Assembly: GCF_001411555.2 (NCBI RefSeq)
Contig: NC_049916.1
Span: 3,844,001 to 3,908,000 of the forward strand
Direction: 5' to 3'
DNA from: Juglans regia
Lineage: Eukaryota; Streptophyta; Magnoliopsida; Fagales; Juglandaceae
Length of the DNA stretch: 64,000 nucleotides
The translations under genes were made by a program, and so were the position numbers. Below are positions 22,145 to 34,800 of this stretch, piece by piece. The notes beneath the pieces are model-generated. The model did not search any database, had not been told where the DNA came from, and saw nothing but the letters and a program-made list of their open reading frames with translations. Position 1 is the first letter of the stretch. Every line of letters begins with the position of its first letter.

Positions 22145-25100
22145 TTACTCGGACTGCTGATCAGATGGGATATGGCCAAAGATATCAGGACACGAATCCC
22201 ACTTTCCCCGTTCTCTGGCTTCCCAATACCCACCAAGATAGCGGTATGTATCACTCCCTTTATCTTTCACAAACCACCGTGGTTTCCATCCCCGCTCTTG
22301 CATCCTTCGAGCCTGAATCCCAATTGAAACAATAACCCATAATGAACATGACATATTCATCTAAAAACATGAGGCAACCTGCCATTATAGATTTAGTAAT
22401 TGCCTAGGTGCCTAGCTAGTGGCCAAGTTTGTTACTATATCGGCACCTTTGCATTATTTATAGATTTGAGGCAACTTCTTGTGCCTAAATTAATCATCAT
22501 TTAAATATTAACCTCCAGTCAAAAGTTAAATTATTCAAAGAAACGTTGCACAACTTGTTAGACACCACACTTCAAGGTGTTAAAATCCAAAATGATAACT
22601 ACCAAAATTTCATTGACACACTAACCATCTAACCAAAACAATCGATGCACACGGTGCACAAACAACAACGGGTCCATATACATATCAGATAGACATTTCT
22701 TTGAAGAGAAATGTTTTAGCCACAAAGAGATTACACAAAAACAAACCAACAAATCGACATTGTTTGATATGTTATGTTATATCTACTTTACAAAAAACAA
22801 ATTGATGTGACTTAATGAGGTACGTTAGATTGTAAAGTTATTTTTTTTGTAAAGTAGATATAACATAACATATCAAACAACGTCGATTTGTTGGTTTATT
22901 TTTATGGAATCTCTTTATGGTAGGGGTGGGCAGCGGGGGCCCACACCCCGTTACCCAGCCCTGTAAGGAGAATGCCCAATGGGTGCAGGGGGCGGGTTGA
23001 CTCCAACGGGGTCCCGCCACCGCTCCACTCCGCTATATATAAAAAGATAAATTTTAAATATTTATATAAATAAATATATTGTATATAGATATATACAATT
23101 TGTTGAAACCTTGAATTTGTATTCATGTTATTAGATTGTCTTGACCTCTTATATAAAGGTTGGCTTAGGAGGCCAAAACAATCTAAAATACAACTCTAAT
23201 AAGTTTAAATTATTTTTGTATTTATAAAATTTTAATTTATAGTTTAAATTATATTATAATTTTGGTCCAAAAAAATATTTTTGGACCCAAAAATAGTTTT
23301 TAGATCTAATGAGTCATGGGTAAATATTGGCCTGGGCAGGGCGGATAAGATTTTCGACCCCACCCCGCCTTCTAGGGGCAGGGGGCAGGGTTGAAAACCC
23401 TTCCCTCGCATGGTGTGGGGGGGGGTGTACCGCACCATGCGGATATCACCCCTACTTTATGGTTGTAGCACTTCTCTTATTTGAAAGATGGTTTTCTAGC
23501 TTCTATCATCACAACAATGGTTTATCCAACCTGCCCTTGAAATACCCAACTAGCGAGTGGTTCGACAGAAATTGTTCCATATTCCATATGAAAATTTTGT
23601 CCTCTTGGTAAGCATTTATACCAGATCCTATCCTTTTAATTTGCATGTTCAACCACAAGGTATCTTATCATCTTCAAATGCTCTTCCACTTTCACTAGTG
23701 ATGAGAGAGGATGGTCTTCAATATGTTAGTCTTCACTATTGGAGGGAGGGGACATCTCCCAGATCATTGTAGACAATTTCTGTAACTTGCCTGTTGTTAG
23801 AAGGTTAAGAAACATGGCTAATGCAAGCCAGACTCGGAAAGATATCAAGGAAGAAAATGTTATTCTTAAACAATATCTCTACAGATAGGATTTCAATTTC
23901 ACCAAGATGAGAACAACCTTTTAGCTCAGGTTAGCCAAGTGAAGAGAAAGCGGGGGTTCATGGATATGACTTCGCTTTTGTGGGCTCTTTTAGGTTGGTG
24001 GAAATGAAAACCTTAAAGATTGGATATCTTATTCTATTTTGAGATCTTATGGTTTTCTTGAGTAATAATACAAATCCAACCTTGTTAATTATGTAATTAC
24101 CCTAGTGAGTGGCTCATGGATATGAATTCGCCCTTGTAGACTGGTTTGTGAGTGGGGGTGGACACCATTCTGCTCTTGCCTGCCTCAAGAAGTTGGACTA
24201 GTTGCTCCTTTGTACACATCACTATGAGGAAAACATAGACATCCAAAGGCTTTGATATAGGAATAATCTGGAATCTTTTGCAAAAGCTTTTGATGAGGGG
24301 AGTCACCATCAATAGTCAACGATGGCAATCAGTAATTAGTATGCACTGTTTTATTAAATGTTTTGGCCCATCGTTTTTCGCAGTCTACGAGATGTTTAAT
24401 GCTATTGTGAGATATTACAGTTTTCTTAAGTAATACTATAGGCCAATCGTTGTTAATTATGTAATTATTCAACTACTAAGACTGGGTGTTGAGTTGATGA
24501 CAGTACAGTAAACATGCAACATAATGTTTACCTGACGTTGCCGCTGCTCCAAACGCAATTTCTCTGCATTTGCCATTTCATACTCTCCATTTTCCAAATA
24601 CCTTTGATCAGGTCTTAGCCTTGAATCCGTAGGCGGCAATTTTTCCTGTATATATAAATGTATGAATGAAATAGAAATGAATATGCCAACAAATCACCAA
24701 AAAAAAGCATGTAGTGCATCTGGACAGACACCCAAGTGAAATTATGCTATTTCCAATATATCCATTGGTAGCAACATTAGGATTTCGATGAATCACCATT
24801 ATCTTATAGCAACCATCCTAGGGAACTCATTATTATGTTATGAAAATGATCCAATGCGAACTAGATCAAATATACTTTCCCTTAGCGCAGCTTTTCCGTA
24901 ACTCATAATGAAACAAAGAAGGTGGAGTTAAAAATTAGGAAGCTCAATGAACTCATAAAAAAGTACCTTCAGTCCAGGGGTGAGCTCATTCAATGTGATG
25001 GCAAAGCGTGTTAAGTTATATCTAGTGAGAAGTTCGGGAGGCTTGCTTCGCTTCCAGAGCAGGCGGGCATCTGATAAAGACTCACATCCTTTCCCCTTCC

Positions 25101-28100
25101 CAGAAGAATCTCCTATCACATAATACATACTTTCATCCCACTTTCCGAAGAGAGTTGCCACCGTTTTTCCATTCCTGTCTTGAACCACACCATGTACCTG
25201 AAAAACAACCATGTTTATATAATCCAATTATACTCCCAACTCCTGATAACATTTCAAGTAGGTAAAAACACCAAACCACAGGATGGAACTCAAATTTACA
25301 TCACCCAATAACATTCTAAAATGCCGCATAAGAAGTCTGCTGAATGAGAGTTAGATGGAATCCAGTTTATCGGTCATTTAGTTATTTCCCACAAGTGAGA
25401 AAAATTATTATCTTTAGTAATAATTTCTCTTTTGTTCATACTAATAATACAGAACACCTACACAAAAATGAGATGCTCGGCTTGTATCCTCAAAATATGT
25501 AAGCCTGGATGATATTTCTCTTCTTTTCAGCAGTCAGAACACACATTTTACGACAGCAAGCAAAATAAACAGGCAAGATTACAAAATGACAATTCAAGTC
25601 CTTGAATAGGTAGCCTCATAAGATGCAGAAAGGGTGTAGGCTTGTAATGAACCTGGATATTCTCGACTGTGTTGTAATAAAGAAATGGTTTAGAAATGGA
25701 AGATAGTTGCTATGATGAAATAACTTATTGCACATAAGATGTTTGATAAAATGACAAAGAGGGTCACACTAAGAAAGAATGATAAAATGGCTATGCCTTG
25801 AGGTATTCGAGGTCCCCAATTCCTCCCAAAAGAAATAACAAACTGTTTCAAAGATAATTTCCAGATTTCAGATCCCCCTCCCACAAGTACTCCTCAGAAC
25901 ATATACTCGGAGCCAACACCTCTAATTGACTCTAACCAAAGTAAGGCCATGGACTGATTTCCTTCTCTACTAACTAAGCCCACGGGCCACTAACAAATTA
26001 ACAACTCAAATACAATAAAATGGTAACAACTAATTTGGACGCCCATCAAGTTCAGCCCAACTTAATTGGGTTCATTACATTATCCACCCCTTCAAAGAAC
26101 CTTGTCCTCAAGGTTGAAATATTGATGCAACTTTATAGTATTGGTTCCAGTTTAGCCTTTCATACTCAGCTTGCTCTTCTCCACCCCTTGCCAACAGCTA
26201 CCCTTGTCCTCATTGCCATGGAGGGTCATAACATCCTCCCCCCTCAAAAGAACCTTGTCCTCAAGGTTAATAGCAACGACACAATTGTCACCCTCACTCC
26301 AAGATAAGAATATTGAAAGGTATTGAATAGTATAGAACAATATAGAGTATAGAGTATAATTTTGAACATACGGCAGGGCAATGCCACAATTTGCCAAATT
26401 CTTCGTACGAGCATCTGATGGAACAACAATTTTATTTATTTTTTTTTTTTAGGACAGGAGTCATGCTGCAAGAGCTGAATGGCTCTACAGAGCTGCACCC
26501 CCTCTTGGGGTTCCACGAATAAATCCTCCCCATGCATTACATCCGATGAAAGAAGATCTTGGACCACTTGATGGCTCGGTTTAATACCAGATTGCACTAT
26601 AAACAATAACGGAGAGCCCCCACCCAATCCATCGATATTGTACTTAAGGGAAAGGCTACTCTGACATTTAGCTTTATCAAGGATAAGAGCAAGCATCAAA
26701 AATCTCTTCAATATAACATTCCCAAGAGTTTCATAGTAAGCAGGTCTATATGGGCCTTCTACCATCTTGTCATAGGCATAAGCCTGTGCAAGACCCGCAT
26801 GTGAGAAAAAGTGCATTGGGCAACAAGGAATTGCCACCAAACACAATAAACAGTACTCACAAATCTCTCTACTGATCCTAGAAAAATTTCCATCATCCCA
26901 TGGACTTCCTCTATCAAAAGGTGCACAAAAAAAACTTAAGGGGAAAAATATCAAACAATTGGGGGGTAAATACCAATGGATTGCCATGCTTCATGCTTTC
27001 CTCTATGTAAGTTGCAGCAGGCTTCGAATGTTTTTCATTGGTCCCAGTGATAATAATATCCCAAAAAGCAGACCACCATTCAAAAAGAAACCCATCAGGA
27101 GCATCCATTACTACAGGGTCCAATGCAACCTTCCAAACATTTACACCTCGCAATTTAGCAGCCAACTCTTTCAAATATTTCACTTCCTCCATAAGTTTGA
27201 AAGGAGTAGACTCTATTGGAAGAGGCTTTACAGGATTGACATTCGCAATATCTTTATCCACAAAATCCAAAACAAAAAGATTTTCCAGGGAATGAATAAA
27301 CCTCTGACCATCCTCACTCCTCTGCAACCAAACGTGCTCCAATGGCTAGTTTGAATTGTTCACCATAATACTAAACTCCTCTTGCGGCCTCCGTATCGAC
27401 GGTATATGAAAAGGCACCTTAGATTTCGGATTTATTTTCCCTCCTCTATCAATTGGCTTAAACACCACTTTAAGTGGCAATATATCAAACAGATAATGAA
27501 CAAAACGTTTCTTACCGATTTGTAATATTGAAGGTACAGCCCATAGCCATGGCACTTGCCCAAACATGGGTATTTCAACGGGTCTAGTACACAATAAGAC
27601 CAATGTGGCAGCAACCATAAGCTTGTCAGCTACTGGATCTAGAAATGCACCAAATGCCAATCCTAGCATCATCTTCCGAACAAGATAGCCCTCAAGCCAA
27701 TCACTAATATGATTGAGTATAGGGTCCAGAAAAATGAGATAGCATTCTAGTATCCCTTCTTCAAAGGCTAAAGGATCTAAGATTCCCCACAATGATTTGA
27801 TTCCATTCAATCCACCGAGATACACATTGTAGCAGGTCCTGACTACATGCACCAAGGAATCGCCCCGGATCAAGACTCCGGGGAATCGAATGGCGGAAAG
27901 CAAAACACGGAGCACACCCAGCTCAATGGCTTCCTCTCCGAGACCAACCAACCTGCAAAAGCCGTCAATCATCTTGTAAACAAAGGATGTGTTGTTGCTA
28001 CTGGGACTTGGGCGGTCAATCTCGGTGCAAATGAGGTTGAGGGAGAATAAGTTGAAGGTGCAATCGAGGACGGGCTCGACGACCTTGGCGTAGGTGGAAT

Positions 28101-31100
28101 CGAGGGCCAGAATGAGGGGTTGGAGGAGGGAATCAGCATGGGAGGAGGAGTAGAGATAATAAAAATAGACCCCACCAGGATCAAACTCCCATCTGGTGCC
28201 GCGATCCATCCTGATGGTTGGGCCTTCTTCTGTCATTGTATGGTTACTGCAAAGTATGACTGACGAAAATGAAGGAAAGAGGAAGTACTTTCTGAGAGGA
28301 AATGAAGGGAAAGACAATCAGAGATGGAAATCCGAGATTTTAGAATTTAATTTTGGGTTTGGATTTTTAAGAACGGATGGAGTGATTTCTTTGGGATCAG
28401 TCTCTGTTGGCATCGCTACATTTCTCTCCCTCGCTGGTGCCTTTTCTATTCTTTCTTCCACGATTTCATCTACATTCGTCGTTCCATTTTTTTCCTGCAC
28501 TATCTATTTTTGTGAATCTTCGATTGAAGCCGTAGCTCCCTTTTCAACTCCCTCCTCTGCAGCTTGGTCTTCCCAAACCAAGAAGGATTCCTCGACTTAT
28601 TGCTTGTAAACCTTGTAATTTGCGTGCATTCGATCAAGTAATTCTGTGATGTGCAACATTTTTTCAAGAGCTTTTTCCATCAATGGCAGCAAATTTACTG
28701 GCTGGTTGTTAAAGGTTATTCCGTCCATGGAAGAATCGGTGGCTCTAGATACCAATTGTAATGAACCCGGATATTCTCAACTGTGTTGTAATAAAGAAAT
28801 GGTTTAGAAATGGAAGATAGTTGCTATGATGAAATAACTGATTGCACATAAGATGTTTGATAAAATGACAAAGAGGGTCACACTAAGAAAGAATGATAAA
28901 ATGGTTATGCCTTGAGGTATTCGAGGTCCCCAATTCCTCCCAAAAGAAATAACAAACTGTTTCAAAGATAATTTCCAGATTTCAGATCCCCCTCCCACAA
29001 GTACTCCTCAGTACATATACTCAGAGCCAACACCTCTAATTGACTCTAACCGAAGTAAGGCCATGGACTGATTTCCTTCTCTACTAACTAAGCCCACGGG
29101 CCACTAACAAATTAACAACTCAAATACAATAAAATGGTAACAACTAATTTGGAGCCCCATCAAGTTCGGCACAACTTAATTGGGTTCATTGCAAGGCTCC
29201 ACCTTAGACAACCTACTCCCTCAAAGCAAGAAGCAATAACCATATCTAATTTCAGAAAACTAGGCCTATGGCCGTTGCATAGACAAATACTTTGTTTTGA
29301 ATAAGATGTATTAGACTGTGCTGCTAACTTTTTCCTTTATTTACCAATCAAAAAAACTTTTTCCCTTATTTACTTTATTTTTTAAATTTATTGCCTTCTT
29401 AAATTCGTACTTTTCTATTTAAAGTATAAAAATTCCAATATACTCTACAAGTGCCACACTAAGTAATTACACTGATATTAGTAACAGAACTATTATGCCA
29501 TAGATGTTAGATAATGCTAATACAAAGTTTCTGATGACAAAATTGTGCATACAGTTTCCTCTCCTCAGCCAAATCAAACAAAGTATATTTTACAAACCAC
29601 ACTTCTCTTTCATTAGCCATGATGCAAAAATAATTTGCAATAATGACAAAGGAACATAGACAATCATCATTATTTCTTATGCAACAGACCTAGATATTTA
29701 TATCTATGAAATTTTGAGACTTAGAGAGCACCTGGTGAGGATTTCGGTCAATGATCGACTGCTCCTTGAATTTCAGCTTACATGAATAATCATAATTTCC
29801 TTGTATGCGCATTGTACCATAGTGATCGCAATACAGCTTTCCCAAAATGAGATTGTATATTGATGTTGTGACCTGACAGAAGAGAGCCCGTTTCAAACTG
29901 GAACTGAACATGGAAAGAAGATCACATGAACCATTGGAGAAATACCTTACTCCACTGAAACACTTCCCCATCATCAAATTCCAAAGTCAAAATACCAACG
30001 GGATCAAGTTGAATTGATCGCCCCCAAAATTTGCTCTTTAAATTGCTATCCCCCCAGAATTTCCATCCCGTTCCCTCACAGTGACATGCAACAATCACAG
30101 GGTGATGACTGACCTGACACCAAAAGTGAAAGTAACTTGGCAAAATTTATTCCCAATATCAAAAGAAGCTTCAAAGCAAGCCCAAAAGAGCAATTGTACA
30201 CATGAAAGGTATGGTCTTTTCGAAATCACCTATGAGGGAACATGGGATTTTTCTATGAATTTCAGACACTTGTATAGAATAATTTCTCATGCCCTGAAAA
30301 CTTAATAATTTAATGCCAAATTCTCCAAAAGAGGAGTTGCTAACTTAGTACAATTATGACCATATATATCACCATTGGGTAAAGTCCCATATTACAAATT
30401 TAAGTTAGAGGCTCCTCCCTATTTTGGGAAGAAATCATATGAGGGTAAGCTAGTTCAACAGCTTTTAACTACATCAGTAAGCATTATAATGAAATTTTTG
30501 GACAAGTTACACTTTATCACTCTAAACTACCATTTCATTCTCAAACATTACCAAACTATAACTAGTTAAAACTCATCCCATAAATCTAGTGGCTTCATAT
30601 CTCAACTACTTAAATAAAAAACCATTTAAAATGCGACATATCCATTGATGTGACTGGGGATGACAATGTTCAGATGAAGAACTAGTAGCTTGGGGGATAA
30701 AATGTAATTTTGTTAAAAAAAACCATATTGCATCCCCCCTCACCCAAAAAATAGAAGAACAATATATTTCCAATGAAAAAATTATGTTCTTGATTCATTC
30801 CATCACCCACTTGTGTCATTAAATTTACAATTGCAAGGTTAAATTTAAATTTTGTTTTTTAACATCTTAAAACTTAGTGAAAATCTCTAGAATCATGCTT
30901 AGGTGCCACTAAAATTTAGACGAACTAATGTACACCATAGTCTCGATTTTTAAAATATTTGAGAAAAACAAATTATAAAATGGAAAGACCAAATTGGTAA
31001 TGTATTCGAAGTGTCAAAATAGAAAATGATACCTTCTCTGAGAAAAAGTGGAGGCCTTTATCTGGATAATCAGCCTCGTAGGTTTCTCCTAATAATGGAT

Positions 31101-31789
31101 TAAATGGTTTGCATATTCTTCCTTCAGTTGAAGAATATCCAGAAACAGCAAAAGCAGCAACATTAAGAATCCTCATGAGGCTATTACCCTGCAATATATC
31201 AAGGAGGAAACAAAAAGTTAAACAAAGGAATAATTACACCAAAAGAAATCCATAATGGCAATAGCATCTAAGAATACTGTTTAAAAGGCTTTTGCATCCA
31301 TACCAAAGTTTAAATCACTCATAATCACATTGAGCAACATTGCCTGATCAAAATAATATTCAGAGAGTTCACCAAATACTTCTCAACTAGATTTGAAACC
31401 AAATTGCTCACAGGGCAGTGTGCCAAAATAGGCAGCATAAGAAACAACAAAATATGGTACGAAATGTTAGCAAAAAATGAAATATTCTCTTCCTCTAATG
31501 CTCTAAAACTCTTAAGCAAACTAACAAAAATTATTCACAAATTGTTACATCTCCATAAGCGCCTTTCATATTCAGCTGAAGCTGCCACCAAGTGTCTGAA
31601 AGGTAAAACCTGTGATATTATTGATGTTTTCCTAACTCTCCAAGAGAGGCCACTAGTTGTAGGTGCCTTACATACAAATTGAACAAGAAAACAACAAATA
31701 TTCTGGAGGCATCAGTCAAACCACCATAATCACCAAAATTACAAAGTCTACAGTTAAACACATCTTCCAAATACATTGATTACTGCAAA

Positions 31790-31835
<46 letters not shown>

Positions 31836-34800
31836 CATTTGAAACCACAAGTTACAAGATACTCAATAGATATGAGTTCCATGATAAAAATCTAAAAGCA
31901 ATCACTTATTGGAGGCAAACTAAAATCATGATTTACGAGAATACCCTATAATCTAGAGTAGCCTTTTTTGTTTGGAGTGCCGCCCTTGAGAAGATATTGA
32001 CCACGGATAACTTGAGAAAGAAAGGATGTGTAGTCATGGAGTGGTGCTACATGTGTAGAAAGAATGGTGAATCGGTGAACCATCTCTTACTACATTGTGA
32101 GGTAGCAAGGGCATTGTGGGCTGAGATTTTTCAAAGGGTTGATTTAGCTTGGGTTATGCCGAGAGTGGTGGACCTGTTGGGTTGTTGGAGGAAGATGCAA
32201 GGTTGTCATCAAGTGGCAATGGTATGGAAGATGATTCCGTCGTGCATCATGTGGTGTATTTGGACGGAAAGGAATGCGCGCTGCTTTGAAGATAAGGAAC
32301 GCACACTGGCCGAGTTGAAGAAATATTTGTTCCACACATTATTGTCTTGGCTTTCCGCCATTGTATTACAGGGGGGCAATGTTCATGATTTTTTGTCTTT
32401 AATCTATCGCACGTAGAATGTAATTAGGTGTTCTATTGTATACTTCCTGTGTACATGGGCTATACTTACTTCACTCATATATATAATATTGATCTTTTAC
32501 TTATCAAAAAAAAAGAATACCCTATAAGCATATAAGCATTTCAGTAATCCAGGAATGACAGAAATATGAAGATAAATACGCAAACATTTTTTTAGAATGA
32601 AAAAACAGCATCAAGTTCTTACTTGCATACGTACCCTTTTCCCCCACTCATGTGCTCGATCAATGAGATATGAATATTCCAAATCCTCAAAACATTTTTG
32701 CAGGGAAGAGAGAGGCTCATTGAAGTAAACGGGAAGACATATTTTTGTGAGATCCTTTCCAATGTTATCTTTAATCATTGACCAAAGACTAACAGCCTTC
32801 TCTTTTTCAACAGGGTCAGGCAATTTCTTACGTCGCTTAACATGTGGATAGTTAGTTCCAACAGATCTAATGGAAGGGTCAACATCATCTTCAGGTTCAA
32901 TTGCAATACCACCATCATCAGAAGAGAAAGATGATACCCGCAAATCAGACCCATTACTTTTGAATGAGCTGGATGACAGAAAGTCACGAGTGTCAAAAAA
33001 TGTATTTTCTTCATCATCTGTTTCTTCCTCTGCAGCATCAGCCCTTTCATTATCATCTTCAGATTCACTAGGACTTCCTTCTTCTGAGAAACAGAAATTT
33101 AACATTAAAATTACTAAATAAGAATAAATCAAGAGAGAGAACTTGAAAAGATAATAAGAGGAGAAAAACACCCAAAACCATTGGTACAACTAACCATTTT
33201 CAAAAAAGATTTAATCCAAATAAGAATAACAACAAACTAAGGCCATATACAAGAAATGTGATCATTTAAGGATTCAGGTTACTGAAAAAGGAAAAAAAAT
33301 TCGGATTAGCAAAACCCTAAATAAATTATTCAAATTTTTTAGGTCACAACAATCACAACTACAGAAGCTTGAACCGCAATATTTGGGCACCAACTCTGCA
33401 CTTCGGGACAAAAAGGGGTGGTGTTATAAGTATAAAGTCAACTGCACATTCATAGTTATAATGTTTTAGGTATACAACAACTAAAACCAAGGTAATGTTC
33501 TCAAATCCAATTTGATTTATGATCCGTACTCATCCTAACCCACATAGGCGAGTAATCATTCAGTGATGGGTTGCAATGGCAAACACATTAGATTCCTCTA
33601 GTATAATAGTATTGTTCTTTATGGCAAACTAGACAAATCCAAATAAAAAATCATGGACTGTCCAGGAAGAGGCAGGTATTCGTTAACATAATTGGGATTA
33701 TATTAGCTAATCCAGTGGAAGGCAAGCAAATTAATTTCTGACATCAATAATAAAGAGCTGCAAGATTATGACACATCTCATCACCTTTTAAAACAATAGA
33801 GAGATGCCCTTCTCATGCATTTACAATTATCAGATCATCCAACTCATATTGACTTTAAATCTAATACGTGCTAATGAACAGATTATAGCATACCATCTTA
33901 CCATTGAATTTGTCTTGCCTTAATCTAGAAGAAGCCCCTTGATCATTGCACTGTCTTTGGCTCTCATCAACCACCGTATTCTCCAGATCAACTTTTTCTG
34001 TCTACATAATACAGTATAAAAGCAATTTCTTAGCAGGACACAAAATAATTTAAGAATTTACCCTGTGCCAGAAGGTAAATTTTCATTTGATGGGACACTC
34101 AGACCCAATAAATACCTTATCCAAACACAAAACAGGCTTCGAGAAATAAATGTCAAGAAATCATAACTCACTTGTACGTGATATTATTTTTGTACTAGAA
34201 GACTACACTTTACGAAGTAAATTGTCTACAGACAGAGTCACAGAAGAACATTTCAGTCTTTGAGTGGTAAACTTATGGTCAACCTGCCACTAACCAGAAC
34301 TTAGCTTGCAAATCATTACACCAGAAAAATACACTGAATGTCATAAATCACCCAGCAAGTACGACAAATGTGAAGTGTTAAGATGCAGGATAAGCCTGAA
34401 AAAAAAGAAGAAGATGCTAAGATGAAGAAAATGGGAAAGCAGAAGAATGTGGGGTGGTTAAGGACTTGCATAACTACGTAGAGCATCCTGATATAGAATC
34501 ACCCACTTCCACCCTTCACTTAAACCATAAACCACAAATGCCAGAAATCTATCGTTAATATACAAAATTGAAGTTTAATTAATACTTGTGCATCCAAGAC
34601 TAGCAAAGTTAAAGAACGTAGTCTATTTGCTTTGCAGTAAAACATGGTAGTATCACTATGCATGCATGCAACATTCAACCTACCAATTTGCCCTCTCCTA
34701 GGAATTCCACTTTATGGGAATGACACAAATCTTTAGGAAGAAAATTCAAAACATGAGATTATCTAAAGTTAATTACCGCTAAAACAACTAGGGCGATGAT

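Larger units (their letters stand above)
25643..29193 (-). mobile_element. LTR retrotransposon carrying captured host-gene fragments
   Basis: Two LTRs of equal length (437 bp; 25643-26079 and 28757-29193), each starting TG and ending CA, are flanked by the 5-bp duplication AGGCT (25638-25642 and 29194-29198). On the minus strand the right LTR is 5'. Next to it is attggtatctagagcc, a tRNA-Met(i) primer site with one extra base. Before the left LTR lies the purine tract gaaggggtggataa. The 2.7-kb interior has no reverse transcriptase, integrase or recognisable gag. Instead, minus-strand frames run through pieces of four unrelated host genes, listed separately. Only the last part ([13 protein letters not shown] near 26240-26280) looks like a gypsy-type 3' end. 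I count about a dozen differences between the LTRs, so insertion is fairly recent. It lies in ORP1 intron 7 in the same orientation as that gene. It depends on an unseen partner for mobility. Confidence 0.93.

Noticed and set aside
27038..28609. Several plus-strand open frames (for example 27847-28050 and 28196-28609)
   Set aside because: They are antisense to the captured gene frame of the retrotransposon and show no protein-like similarity.
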